Source: an uncultured Prolixibacteraceae bacterium
GTDB taxonomy: Bacteria; Bacteroidota; Bacteroidia; Bacteroidales; Prolixibacteraceae
NCBI GenBank assembly: GCA_913063265.1
Contig: CAJXZG010000013.1
Location: forward strand, 22,354-86,353
Length of the DNA: 64,000 bases
Direction of reading: 5' to 3'
Part shown: piece by piece, positions 9,012 through 18,470 of the stretch
Numbering within the stretch: the first letter of the stretch is position 1
How the letters are laid out: each line of letters opens with the position of its first letter
Translations under genes and position numbers: made by a program
Notes under the pieces: generated by a model
Database searches by the model: none
Told to the model about the DNA's origin: nothing
The model's input: only the letters and a program-made list of their open reading frames with translations

Positions 9012-11573
9012 TTAGTTTGTAATAATTTCCTTTATCGGTATTTCTCCGTAAGCTACTTCTAAACCGGCAATTCCATTTTCAAAAGTAACATTTCCAAATC
9101 CGTATTCAGTCGAAAGAAATGTGGTAAAATCTCCAATTTGTGAATCGACATAAAGGATTTGATCTACTGCATCGTAACGCACTCCGGTTAATCCCTGGAG
9201 CAATCCATAACTTGCCATGGCCCGTGCATACCAGTGCCCACATTCATATTCATTAAAGGGATTTCTGATTCTGCCATCGTAACGTTTTCTGACAGCCTGA
9301 ACGATTTCCAATCCTTTTTCGACTTCACCCATACTCATTAAATGTGAAGCGACCTGGTATTCAATGCCGGTCCAGACTTCATTACTGTACACAAAAGGAA
9401 GCGTTAATTGATCTCCTTTGGGCCATGAGCAAAGTAATAAACCTCCGTCATTTCCCTGACCATATGTCGAACGTTGTGGATTTACATGGTCGGATAAATC
9501 TTCTCTTAAATTGTATTTATATATTGAATTCAAATGGCTCAATACTTTTTCACTGTCGACAAATTCCTCCATTCCTGCCATTTTACCGATCCACGCTCCA
9601 AGAATTCCATCCGACAAACAACCATTTCCGTATTGGTATTTGGGTCCTTCTTTTTGTAATAATTTAATGGCTTCTTCTGAATAATTCATACCAATTCCAA
9701 CTTTTGAAGCAGCAACCGGATCTTTTTTATTCAGCCCTTCGAGCATAATTTTATGAATAAAATATTCGCCATTAAATAATTCCGACTCCATGATTTTCCT
9801 CCCCTTTTCCAAAAGAGCCTTATAGCCTGAAACATCTTCACCCAGGGCATTTCCCATTTCAATGGTTGCTGCCAGGGCTCCCAGATAAAAACTTGTACAC
9901 ATTCCGTTTGGTCCCCAAAATTCGATATCGTAGGTATTGTGATGCGGTTCTTCCAAAACACCTTTTCCCCGTGGGTCCCATTCCTGAATACAATAATCGA
10001 GGCTTTGTTTTACTTTCGGGTAAATCTGTTTTAACCATTTAGTATCTCCCGAGATTCGCCAGTCGCGATACACTTTCATCATTCCTCCCAATTGTCCGTC
10101 AGCAGCTGCATAAAAATTATGATTTTCAACCGGAATAATAGGCAGGCTACTTCTGAAATTCTGGTGTCCTTCAAGGTTCTGGCTAATTTCGTATTCTGTT
10201 TCTCTGAGCGTTCTCTCCAATGCCGGAAACAAATGACAAATCGCCTGGGCATAATTCCAAACATGGGTACATGAACCATGGCAACAACCCAGGTCATCGT
10301 GACAACCTTCCCAGGCCCAAAGTTTTCCATCCTTTTGACGCAATACTGTTGGCGATTTTAAAATGGTAAGATTAGCTGCAACTGCTTCAAGGACTTCGGG
10401 AGCAAGTGTTGAATTATAAAAGGTTGAAGAAAACAATTCCGATTTTTCTTTCAAATCAGCATAGTTCATTTTCCAGTATTTCACCACCTCATTTATATTT
10501 TTGAACCGCTCCGAATACCAGGGTTCATAATAAAACTCGCTTAGGTCTGCACAACATCCGCTTCCCAGTTCGCAGGCTTCCAAATCCTTTTTTATTTGTT
10601 CATCATTAACCGGCCCTAACCCTCTTCTTAAGTTTGAATGTGGTGCATACCAGCTCAGCATTACTTTTACCGTTTTTTCTTCACCCGGTTTTAATTTGAA
10701 AGGCACATAAAGCGATGCTCCCGGTGAATTCAGTGTAGTCGTATCTTCCTGAAAAGTAAACTCAGTCAGATCTTTCCACAAAACAGTTCTTGAATCAAAC
10801 CAGCCTCCCCGAAACCAGCATAAATCCGTAATAGTTTCAGGGTCATCACAAACTATTGCAAAATCTCCTTTAAAATAAGGTTTTTCCGGAGTACATTCCT
10901 GTTTAAAAAGAACACCGTTTTTTATTCCTGCCACAAAGTGTCCAGGTTCGTATCTTCCACCCCATTCGCTGGGGATTTCAATACGCATCATATTTTCAGC
11001 ATGATATGAAAAACAAGCTTCCAGAATTTCGCTGCCCGTGTTTTTGAAAGTATATTCAAATCCGCCAACCGGCAAACTGGAGTTGTCCTCGTCGGAAGGA
11101 ATAAATGGACTCCAGCCCGTAATTGAAACATCCATTGGAATATCCTTATCATTTAAATTTACTTTCCCGAATGGGAATTCAGCCTCAAATGAAGCACTTT
11201 CAAAATGTGGAAATCCATAACTTTTATCGCCACCACCATTCCCGGTTTGAGGATTTCCAAAGATTTTCCAGTCAGGAACCGGCCCTTCCAATACTTTGGC
11301 ACCATTCTCCAATCCTTTTATTGAAAGAGCTGCCATGGTAAATGGTTCGTTAAAGACATCGGGATGATTTCGAACAGAAACATGAGAAAGTGCACCGGTT
11401 CCCTCGAGGCAAATCATTCCTGCTCCAATCCCACCAATCGGGAAAGCCACCCGGTTTAAATATTCTCCTTTATAATCTGAATTGAATTCGCGTTCGGATT
11501 TTGTTTGATTTTCGTTCTGACAGGAAATCAGAAAAACAAAAATGCCAATAAGTAAAGTTAGTTTTTGGTTCAT
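9012..11573 (-). CDS. GH116-family lipoprotein glycosidase (glucosylceramidase GBA2-like, DUF608)
   Basis: I chose the ATG at 11573 because it gives a lipoprotein signal (MNQKLTLLI..FLISC) with Cys about 18; an earlier in-frame start at 11654 would put a charged 27-residue leader before it. The 853-residue product has the GH116 N-terminal beta-sandwich (GGIGAGMICLEGTGAL, ITGWSPFIPSD) and the (alpha/alpha)6 domain (GSCTHVWNYAQA, LFPALERTLRE). By comparison with the family, the nucleophile is probably a Glu near residue 540 (LEEPHHNTYD) and the acid/base Asp near 655 (CLSDGILGAW). Known GH116 enzymes cleave beta-glucosides, beta-xylosides or N-acetylglucosaminides; animal GBA2 acts on glucosylceramide and steryl glucoside. 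It is probably tethered in the periplasm or at the cell surface. Confidence 0.85.
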   Translation of the reverse strand: MNQKLTLLIGIFVFLISCQNENQTKSEREFNSDYKGEYLNRVAFPIGGIGAGMICLEGTGALSHVSVRNHPDVFNEPFTMAALSIKGLENGAKVLEGPVPDWKIFGNPQTGNGGGDKSYGFPHFESASFEAEFPFGKVNLNDKDIPMDVSITGWSPFIPSDEDNSSLPVGGFEYTFKNTGSEILEACFSYHAENMMRIEIPSEWGGRYEPGHFVAGIKNGVLFKQECTPEKPYFKGDFAIVCDDPETITDLCWFRGGWFDSRTVLWKDLTEFTFQEDTTTLNSPGASLYVPFKLKPGEEKTVKVMLSWYAPHSNLRRGLGPVNDEQIKKDLEACELGSGCCADLSEFYYEPWYSERFKNINEVVKYWKMNYADLKEKSELFSSTFYNSTLAPEVLEAVAANLTILKSPTVLRQKDGKLWAWEGCHDDLGCCHGSCTHVWNYAQAICHLFPALERTLRETEYEISQNLEGHQNFRSSLPIIPVENHNFYAAADGQLGGMMKVYRDWRISGDTKWLKQIYPKVKQSLDYCIQEWDPRGKGVLEEPHHNTYDIEFWGPNGMCTSFYLGALAATIEMGNALGEDVSGYKALLEKGRKIMESELFNGEYFIHKIMLEGLNKKDPVAASKVGIGMNYSEEAIKLLQKEGPKYQYGNGCLSDGILGAWIGKMAGMEEFVDSEKVLSHLNSIYKYNLREDLSDHVNPQRSTYGQGNDGGLLLCSWPKGDQLTLPFVYSNEVWTGIEYQVASHLMSMGEVEKGLEIVQAVRKRYDGRIRNPFNEYECGHWYARAMASYGLLQGLTGVRYDAVDQILYVDSQIGDFTTFLSTEYGFGNVTFENGIAGLEVAYGEIPIKEIITN

Positions 11574-11670
11574 AATTCTGGTTTTAGTCTTATCGTATCT
11601 TTTCGCTTCCTTTATGTTCTTTGTTGTAAAAAAAATTAACTGCCGTGTGCACACAGGTTTCGCTAAGGAC

Positions 11671-14115
11671 TCAAACTGATTTAAAAATCAGTTTAATTCT
11701 TTTTTCTTCATTGGGTGAAACAATTTCATCTTTTAACCGAATTTTTGGAACGTCTTTTTCAGAAGGACAAATGACTTCTGCTAAAATCAGTTCTCCATCC
11801 TGCCATTCTATGTTCAGCATATAATTACCTCTTGCTTTTACTCCTGTGATTTTTCCTGTTTTAAACTCATTCGGCAAACAAGGTAAAAGATGAATTTCAC
11901 CCATGTGCGACTGAACAATCATCTCAGTCATACAACCCGGGATTGATCCGGAAGCATCGAGTTGGTAATGACAGTACAAATCGCCTTCCATCAAATAGTT
12001 TTCACGTTCCCAACCATAATCAGCATGCTGATGGGTGAGTACATTTTCGAAACCTTGTTCAGTCAGAATTTCAGTCAGAATTTTATTGGCACGGTTTCCA
12101 TCCAGTAATCTGGCCCAACACCACATCCTGTGTGCCCTCGACCAGTTTCCTCCTGCTGCCAGCTCCTGTTCCATAAACCGGCCATCACCCCGCATATTTA
12201 ATGAAACTTTTGCCGCTTCAGCCAATTCGGGGGTTGTTGTAGGATGAATCTGAAACCCGGGTGCCACTGCATATAAATGTGCAATATGCCGGTGTTTACC
12301 ATCGGGATGATCAATATCATCGTACCATTCCTGTAGTTGTCCATGTTTGCCTATTTTAAGGGGGAGCAACTTTCCCCTCACTTTTAAAAGCGAATCCGCA
12401 AATTCCTCTTCCCCCAACAATTCTGCAGCTTCTGAAGTATTGGTGAATAAATCCCATAGCATTTCCATATCCTGATACACACCCGGCAAACTGTAAACAT
12501 AGTTATCACTTTGAAAATCATGAAATGCGGGGTTCAAACCTTTTTCTGTTTGAAGTGCCCCGTGTTCAGCTGAAACTGTTGGTGCTGTAATTAAATAATC
12601 TTCAAAGGGAACCATGTTTTCGAGCCAGAAAACAGAAGCTTCTTTTAAAATCGGGTAAGCCTGATTTTTCAGGTAATCCAAATCACGGTTAAAGGCAAAC
12701 TGGTCCCATACATGTTGGCAATGCCAGGCTGAACCCATCGAATACATTCCCCAGGGATGATTGCCGATTAAACCTGCATGACCCCATATGTTTCCAACGG
12801 TGTGACTGATCCAGCCATTGGTGCCGTAAATTCGTTTTGCCACTTCTTTTCCCGAATAAACCAGGTTTTCAATCCAGTCGATATAGGCCTGCTGACATTC
12901 CAATAAATTTGTATTTCCACACGACCAATAAATTTCCTGAATGTTAATATTACTCTGATAATTCCCGGCCCATGGTGCAACTCTGAAATTATTCCAAACT
13001 CCCTGCAAATTGGCAGGAAGCGTTCCGGGACGTGATGAACTGATGACCATATACCGTCCGAGGTTAAATGCCAAAACTTTATATCCCGGGTCCGATTCGC
13101 CTGCTTTTAATTTTTCAAATCTTTTATTGGTTTGAAGTTTTTCAGTTAATTCATTCCCAGGAATTTCAAGTTTTACCCTGTCATACAAATTCCTGTAATC
13201 TTTGATGTGTATTTCTTTTAACTTTTCGTATCCTGCCGAAAGTGCTTCTGCCACTATTTGCTTGGTAATTGTTCCAGGATTATCTCCGCGATATTCGGGG
13301 TATTCCAATTTATAATCTGTTGCAATGGTTAAAAACATTTCGACTGAATTGGCATTTTCAACTACCAATTTGTTGTTTTCAGCTTTTACTTTTCCACCAT
13401 TATTTTTCAGATGAATCAGAACTTCAAAGGGCCTTTTATTTCCATCTATCCAGCCACGCAGACGATATTCGTTTTTACTTATTTCAACTTTCGAAGAGTC
13501 CTGAATAATATTCATCGAAACCTTAAATGAAATTGATTCGTTTTTGTCGGAAGTAAATTTCATTCCCATAATACGGTTTGGGTAAGAACAGAAATACTCC
13601 CGTTCAAAATTTGTGTTGCCACTGTTGTATTTAACAGTGCCCAAAGCGTTTTGAAGGTCCAGTTCTCTGATGTAGTTTGTGGTTTCTTTTGAATGATTTT
13701 TAAATTCAAGAAACAGTTCTCCTATTGAAGAAAAATATCCATACTTTTCTGGAGAGCCAAAAACGTTTTCAGCAATTAGTTTATCAGCAAGTTTTGCATT
13801 TCCGCTTACAACTGCCTCCCTGATTTTTGGGATGGCTTTAATGGCTTTTGGATTCACTCCTGCTTTTTCCCAATTGCCCATTGCCGGTTCTCCTGTCCAA
13901 ATACTCTGTTCAGTAATGGCAAAGGTTTCTTTTTCAACTCCCCCAAAAAAAGAAGCTCCGAAATATCCGTTCCCTAAATGCAAAGCCTGACTGTTCCAGT
14001 ATTTTGCAGGATAGGTATACCAAAGTTTTTGATTAAAATCTGATTCTGCTTTTTTTGAACAAGCGTTTGAAAATAAAATTGCTAAAATTAAAAATGCAAT
14101 TAGTTGAGGTTTCAT
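11671..14115 (-). CDS. GH95-family lipoprotein (alpha-L-fucosidase / alpha-L-galactosidase)
   Basis: The 814-residue protein starts with a lipoprotein signal (lipobox SNAC, Cys19). GH95 signatures run in order: LHLGNGYFGASFFGG with QSIWTGEP near the start, NLQGVWNNFRVAPWAGNYQ and SNINIQEIYWSC in the middle, APTVSAEHGALQ (a likely catalytic-region Glu), HRHIAHLYAVAPG, then YQLDASGS and LLPCLPNEFKTG near the end. GH95 enzymes are inverting exo-glycosidases that release terminal alpha-1,2-L-fucose or L-galactose. The middle motif normally reads SPENG or SPEHG; here Pro is replaced by Ala. It sits between the SGNH hydrolase and GH116 genes, 107 and 97 bases from them, with short imperfect repeats in the first gap. 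Confidence 0.88.
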   Translation of the reverse strand: MKPQLIAFLILAILFSNACSKKAESDFNQKLWYTYPAKYWNSQALHLGNGYFGASFFGGVEKETFAITEQSIWTGEPAMGNWEKAGVNPKAIKAIPKIREAVVSGNAKLADKLIAENVFGSPEKYGYFSSIGELFLEFKNHSKETTNYIRELDLQNALGTVKYNSGNTNFEREYFCSYPNRIMGMKFTSDKNESISFKVSMNIIQDSSKVEISKNEYRLRGWIDGNKRPFEVLIHLKNNGGKVKAENNKLVVENANSVEMFLTIATDYKLEYPEYRGDNPGTITKQIVAEALSAGYEKLKEIHIKDYRNLYDRVKLEIPGNELTEKLQTNKRFEKLKAGESDPGYKVLAFNLGRYMVISSSRPGTLPANLQGVWNNFRVAPWAGNYQSNINIQEIYWSCGNTNLLECQQAYIDWIENLVYSGKEVAKRIYGTNGWISHTVGNIWGHAGLIGNHPWGMYSMGSAWHCQHVWDQFAFNRDLDYLKNQAYPILKEASVFWLENMVPFEDYLITAPTVSAEHGALQTEKGLNPAFHDFQSDNYVYSLPGVYQDMEMLWDLFTNTSEAAELLGEEEFADSLLKVRGKLLPLKIGKHGQLQEWYDDIDHPDGKHRHIAHLYAVAPGFQIHPTTTPELAEAAKVSLNMRGDGRFMEQELAAGGNWSRAHRMWCWARLLDGNRANKILTEILTEQGFENVLTHQHADYGWERENYLMEGDLYCHYQLDASGSIPGCMTEMIVQSHMGEIHLLPCLPNEFKTGKITGVKARGNYMLNIEWQDGELILAEVICPSEKDVPKIRLKDEIVSPNEEKRIKLIFKSV

Positions 14116-14222
14116 TGAATATTGTAGTTATTTAGGTGATTCTTTATGAATTCTTTGAATTCCTTGTAGTAATCAGGAAAAATAACCGCAAAGACCAGGA
14201 AGGTTTCACAAAGTACACCGTT

Positions 14223-14876
14223 TTATTTCAAAAATTCTCCGATTACCATTTCCCACAAATCGTAACCTTTTTTATTCATATGAAGTCCGTCTTCTAAAAA
14301 TATATCTTTTAGAACTTCTCCATTTTTATCCAACATTACCGGCCAAACATCGGCAAATTCATAACCCGGAGTTTTATTACAGTACCGTTTTATTTTCTTA
14401 TTGATTTTATTGTACTGTTTTGTAAGATGCCAGCGTGCCATACTTGGTTTAGGTGAAATAAAAATAATTTTGGTAGTTGGTAAATCGCGCTGAAGTTTTT
14501 TAGTCAGAGCTTTAAAATCTTTATAAATCACTGATGTCTTTTTATTGCTTCCTACATCATTATCACCTTCGTAAATAAACAAAATTTCAGGTGTTTGTTT
14601 GGTTACCAGTTCACTGTAATAATATAATAAATCGCTAAAATGGGACCCTCCAAAACCATTGTTGATTATATTAAAATCAGGAAATCTTTCCTGAACATCT
14701 TTCCACATAACAATGCTCGAACTTCCCGTGAAAACGACCAGCTTTTTATCCGGACTAAAATCGTATTCAGCACTAAAAAGTTTATCCACCTGTTCCTGAA
14801 AACGTGTGGGATCCTGGGCATGGGAAAAAAGAAATCCTGATAAAATAAGAATTAGAAGTAAGAGTTTTTGTTTCAT
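14223..14876 (-). CDS. Exported SGNH/GDSL hydrolase (carbohydrate esterase-like)
   Basis: The ATG at 14876 is preferred over an in-frame TTG two codons earlier. The 217-residue protein has a signal peptide (residues 1-20, LFSHAQ). SGNH blocks are present: VVFTGSSSIVMW (block I serine), INNGFGGSHFSDLLYY (block II glycine), YEGDNDVG (block III asparagine) and DGLHMNKKGYDLW (block V Asp-x2-His). Such enzymes remove O-acetyl or other acyl groups. In a cluster with glycosidases it most likely de-esterifies a glycan or glycoside before hydrolysis. It is 15 bases after the GH172-like gene, so cotranscription is likely. Confidence 0.85.
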   Translation of the reverse strand: MKQKLLLLILILSGFLFSHAQDPTRFQEQVDKLFSAEYDFSPDKKLVVFTGSSSIVMWKDVQERFPDFNIINNGFGGSHFSDLLYYYSELVTKQTPEILFIYEGDNDVGSNKKTSVIYKDFKALTKKLQRDLPTTKIIFISPKPSMARWHLTKQYNKINKKIKRYCNKTPGYEFADVWPVMLDKNGEVLKDIFLEDGLHMNKKGYDLWEMVIGEFLK

Positions 14877-14891
14877 TTTCAATTGGTTAAA

Positions 14892-16127
14892 TTAGTCTAA
14901 AAGTTTATACCTTCTTAACTGCACATCAGCCAGTTCAGGAAGCTGATTTCCCGGCTTATCCAAATAAAAATATGCCGTGGATGACCAGTCATCCTGTCTG
15001 TAAAAGTTGGTCCAGCCACTCATAATCTCATCATTAATTAAATCAACCGGCGGAACAGAATCCATTAATCCTTTAAAAACAGATCCCTGTTGAACTGAAA
15101 CCGGAATCAAGGGAATACCAGCTTTGATAAATTCAATTACTTTTTCTTTTTGATTTCCGCCCATTGCCTGAATATCCACTTTGATTTCATTTTTAAAGAA
15201 AATCGGATCCGGAATATGGTAACGATAAAATGTCCAGTAATCTTTTTCCGTATCGGCAACCAGACAACCTGTGTATTGATGATTAAATCTACCCTGTCCC
15301 CAGGCGGTTCCAATATAATCTTCTGTTCCGGTTCCAATTAGGGTTGGCAGATCTGAATCGCCATCCAGGTACATTTTAACCTCACCTTCTCCCCACCATG
15401 ATTTTTCGTACAAAGGATTTCCAATTACCCCAAAGTTAACTCCTAAAAATCTTCCTTTGCCTTCCACTTTAGGTAAAATGGAATAATCCACTCCCGGTGT
15501 TGTCGCCGTATCCCTGTTCCAGAAACAATGAAAATAAAGATTATCCTCATTCCACTGCTCCAATTTCACTATGTTAATATCATAAAAAAGCATTTCCAGT
15601 TTTGAATCGCTTTCGTTTGTAAGTACAACTTTGGCCCCCGTTTTAAAGGGCATTGGAATAAAACAATTAAATGAACGTCCTTCCGGATTGGCAAACAATT
15701 CATTCTGATGAGCCACCATTTGCCCCAAACCATTGCCAAAAAAATCGCCAAAAGGAGCTGAAACAGCAGGTTTTTCCTCACCATCCCAAAACATTTCAAT
15801 CTTAAGTGAACGAAGCATATTTGGTGAACGATCGATGATGGTAAACCACATCCGGGTAATAATTCCCGGACCATCGATATCCAAAAGCACTTTGGATTCA
15901 CCTGCTTTTAGATGGTCGTATGGATGTCCTTTAGCACCTTTATTTTCGGTTCCACCTGCACCTTTTTCTGAAGATGGATTTTCAAAACTGTTCCAGTGTG
16001 GTTCAAGATTCTGAAATTCGAAAAGGGGAGCATTTAATACTTCAGAGCTGGTTTTAGGAGATTCTGTTTTGCAAGCTGTAATAAAAAATACAAAAACAAA
16101 AAACAGAAGGTTTAGTTTTAGTTTCAT
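14892..16127 (-). CDS. GH172/DUF2961 lipoprotein glycosidase
   Basis: The 411-residue protein has a lipoprotein signal (FITACKTESP). The DUF2961 core is clear: KGAKGHPYDHLKAGESKVL, DIDGPGIITRMWFTI, APFGDFFGNGLG, the GTGTEDYIGTAWG motif that holds a catalytic-site Glu in GH172 enzymes, and FYRYHIPDPIFF. GH172 members form jelly-roll oligomers and act on alpha-D-fructofuranose, difructose anhydride or D-arabinofuranose. Many uncharacterised Bacteroidota members exist, so the sugar cannot be assigned. It lies between the SGNH hydrolase (15-base gap) and the ChbG-like deacetylase (78-base gap). Confidence 0.85.
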   Translation of the reverse strand: MKLKLNLLFFVFVFFITACKTESPKTSSEVLNAPLFEFQNLEPHWNSFENPSSEKGAGGTENKGAKGHPYDHLKAGESKVLLDIDGPGIITRMWFTIIDRSPNMLRSLKIEMFWDGEEKPAVSAPFGDFFGNGLGQMVAHQNELFANPEGRSFNCFIPMPFKTGAKVVLTNESDSKLEMLFYDINIVKLEQWNEDNLYFHCFWNRDTATTPGVDYSILPKVEGKGRFLGVNFGVIGNPLYEKSWWGEGEVKMYLDGDSDLPTLIGTGTEDYIGTAWGQGRFNHQYTGCLVADTEKDYWTFYRYHIPDPIFFKNEIKVDIQAMGGNQKEKVIEFIKAGIPLIPVSVQQGSVFKGLMDSVPPVDLINDEIMSGWTNFYRQDDWSSTAYFYLDKPGNQLPELADVQLRRYKLLD

Positions 16128-16205
16128 GGATTGAAGTTTTAGTTCAAACCAAATTTAGGAAAATAAACCGCAAAGAGAGAAAAAGAACAGCGAAGAATAC
16201 AAAGA

Positions 16206-17051
16206 TTAGTTTTGCATTTTTTTATAATCGGCGTAACTAATTAGCTGAATTCCTTTGTCTTTTATGATTTGTTTTACTTTCTCAGAGGTAAAAACCTGAG
16301 TAACCATATCTCGTTCTTTTGCAATATCTCCGCTACCAATATGCCCAACCCACTCCATCTCGGGAAAATCTTTTGCAGGATGCTCTACAAACAAATATGT
16401 TCCGGGTTCCAGACTTTTTAAGTTTTCGCAAAACTGGTCAATCCTGGTTTCAACGGGTTGATTTTGTTTCCAATATGGAAATCTTTTGACTTTGGTCATG
16501 TCGACATACAAATCGTATTCTTTTGCAAGCCGGTCAACCAGTTTTCCAATTTTTGGATCCAAGCCGGTAAAACCCATATGAGAGGAAATATGCGAAATCT
16601 GTGGTAAATGTTTTAAGGACATTTCGATTTGTGCCCGAAGCTCCTGTTCAATCTCTTCAATGGTCCAATCGGCTTCTGCAATAGAATATCCCGGCGGATA
16701 TTTTTCGTTTTTCCACACCATGGAAAAGAAGTTACCGGCATCATCAACCAAATTGGGAACATGGGTTAAAGGTCTCCACTTGACGTAATCCCACTCAGCA
16801 GTCAGGGTTAAGTGTATTCCAACATCAAGTTTTGGATTTTCATTTAACATCTTTACTGCTTCCAAAAATAAAGGGCAAGGAGGCATTATTTCAACCGAAG
16901 TCATTATACCATCGGTATAAGATTCTATACAACCAATGTTTGCTGCATGCGATGAACCAATGTCATCACCACGTATGATAAGTTTGATATCCTGAGCCTG
17001 AAGCATATTTACTGTTAAAAAAAGAATTAATATGATTTTCAGATGTTTCAT
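16206..17051 (-). CDS. Exported ChbG/HpnK (YdjC)-family carbohydrate deacetylase
   Basis: The 281-residue protein has a signal peptide ending in LQAQ. The metal-binding pattern of the YdjC/ChbG fold is visible: the Asp-Asp pair in IIRGDDIGSSHAAN, a His in DVGIHLTLTAEWD and a His-x3-His in QISHISSHMGF. A MTSVEIMPPCPLF segment matches the conserved MPP-P region. ChbG itself removes an acetyl group from chito-oligosaccharides, while the HpnK relatives occur with hopanoid genes; exported Bacteroidota members are mostly uncharacterised. The 12-base gap from the BNR_4 gene suggests one operon. A role in deacetylating an oligosaccharide released by the neighbours is the simplest reading. Confidence 0.82.
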   Translation of the reverse strand: MKHLKIILILFLTVNMLQAQDIKLIIRGDDIGSSHAANIGCIESYTDGIMTSVEIMPPCPLFLEAVKMLNENPKLDVGIHLTLTAEWDYVKWRPLTHVPNLVDDAGNFFSMVWKNEKYPPGYSIAEADWTIEEIEQELRAQIEMSLKHLPQISHISSHMGFTGLDPKIGKLVDRLAKEYDLYVDMTKVKRFPYWKQNQPVETRIDQFCENLKSLEPGTYLFVEHPAKDFPEMEWVGHIGSGDIAKERDMVTQVFTSEKVKQIIKDKGIQLISYADYKKMQN

Positions 17052-17063
17052 GATTTTAAGTTT

Positions 17064-18470
17064 TTAATGTTTACCTGCTCTTTTCAGTTTATAAAGATAC
17101 AATCTGCTTGGTTTAGGCCAAGGTTTTTCTCTTGGTTGATCACGATTTCGTTTAAGAGTCTCCCATTTTAGCATGTAATAAAAACCATCGTTTGATTTCC
17201 CTGCATCAGCTTTTGTTTGTACCTGCAATCCCGGAAAATCTCCTTCGATAGGTATGCTTGCATTCAAAGGGTCGGATTTTAGTACTTTACCTATTGGTGA
17301 AAATTCCTTGTTTAGCAGGATGGTTCCATTGCCATATTTTATATGCCAGTAATCTACTTCGTAATTTCCATCATTACGAAGCTGAAAATCTTTTAAGGCT
17401 ATTTCGCTGTTTACACTTCCATAACCTGAAAAAAACCAGCGATAATCCCAGTTAGTGATTTTCTGATATTCCCATTTATCATCCTTCAAATGTGCAATAT
17501 AAAACTGAGTGTTACCTTCCTCATCGAATTTATGATAAACAAAAACCGGCATATTGTTTCCATCCAGACACATTTTTGCTGCTAGGTTTATAATCCCACC
17601 TTCAACCGGTATCGGATCCACAATCAAGGATTTTTGATTAAAAGTTGCGGGCAAATTGACACGATTACCTAATACATCGAACCAGTTTTTTAAGTCAGGA
17701 GATTTCATATAAGAAAGATCATGATTTGTAGAACAATCCGGCGTATCACGCCAGACCCAATACATATGATACCAACCATCCTTCATCAATTTAGGTTGAG
17801 TTTGATATGCATTCATAAGTTCCTGTCCATCAGTTAGTGGTTTGTCGAGCAGGCGTTTCCACTTTTGGGTTTTGGTGTTGTAAATATTATAGATTTCATT
17901 TCCATTTCCACTGCCACCATCACGATAATGATATAACAATTCATTCTCTCGGTTAAGCATAAAATTCGGGTAAGTTGTTCTTTTTTCATCAGAACCAGTC
18001 ATTTCAAAAAACTGTTTCAGCTTTGAAATGTCATTTGGGTAGGTACTTCTGAAATAGGTCAGCGGATGAACATGAACATTACCGGAAAGATGCAAATAGT
18101 TCTCATTATCAATTCCAATTGTCAGATAATTGTGACTGTCCCAGTCTAATATTGTACTTGTACCTCCATGAGTTTCACGCGAAGTTGCAGGTAAAACAGT
18201 CAGTTGAAAATTCTCTTCATTAAGATTTCGTTGCCCGACAACAGTTCTTCGATTCGCATTATAATAAGCAAGATACTGGCGATTTCCCATTGTGTATAAC
18301 GCAAAACCAACCGGATGTCCTGACCATACAGAATCAATAAAGATTATCTCTGTAACTTCATCTTTCAAACCGGTTTCATCAATAACAAGGTGTTTTTTAT
18401 TTTGGCCTTTACAACTGCCAATAATAAGAATTAAAACAGAAATCAATAACAGGAATTGATTATTAACCAT
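17064..18470 (-). CDS. BNR_4 seven-bladed propeller lipoprotein (PL24/PL25 lyase or GH145-like)
   Basis: The 468-residue protein has a lipoprotein signal (LIIGSCKGQ). It has the BNR_4 family motifs: ETHGGTSTILDWDSHNYLTIG, HLSGNVHVHPLTYFRS, RTTYPNFML, LLYHYRDGGSGNGNEIY and YHMYWVWRDTP. This fold includes ulvan lyases (PL24, PL25) and the L-rhamnosidase family GH145, which share a central-face active site with a key histidine; several histidines are present here (for example in NVHVH). Which activity it has cannot be decided by eye. The start ATG at 18470 overlaps the end of the DoxX-fusion gene by eight bases, so the two are translationally coupled. Confidence 0.8.
   Translation of the reverse strand: MVNNQFLLLISVLILIIGSCKGQNKKHLVIDETGLKDEVTEIIFIDSVWSGHPVGFALYTMGNRQYLAYYNANRRTVVGQRNLNEENFQLTVLPATSRETHGGTSTILDWDSHNYLTIGIDNENYLHLSGNVHVHPLTYFRSTYPNDISKLKQFFEMTGSDEKRTTYPNFMLNRENELLYHYRDGGSGNGNEIYNIYNTKTQKWKRLLDKPLTDGQELMNAYQTQPKLMKDGWYHMYWVWRDTPDCSTNHDLSYMKSPDLKNWFDVLGNRVNLPATFNQKSLIVDPIPVEGGIINLAAKMCLDGNNMPVFVYHKFDEEGNTQFYIAHLKDDKWEYQKITNWDYRWFFSGYGSVNSEIALKDFQLRNDGNYEVDYWHIKYGNGTILLNKEFSPIGKVLKSDPLNASIPIEGDFPGLQVQTKADAGKSNDGFYYMLKWETLKRNRDQPREKPWPKPSRLYLYKLKRAGKH

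Noticed and set aside
11574..11654. Longer GH116 start at 11654
   Set aside because: The extra 27 residues are charged and would precede a typical lipoprotein signal; the ATG at 11573 is the better start.
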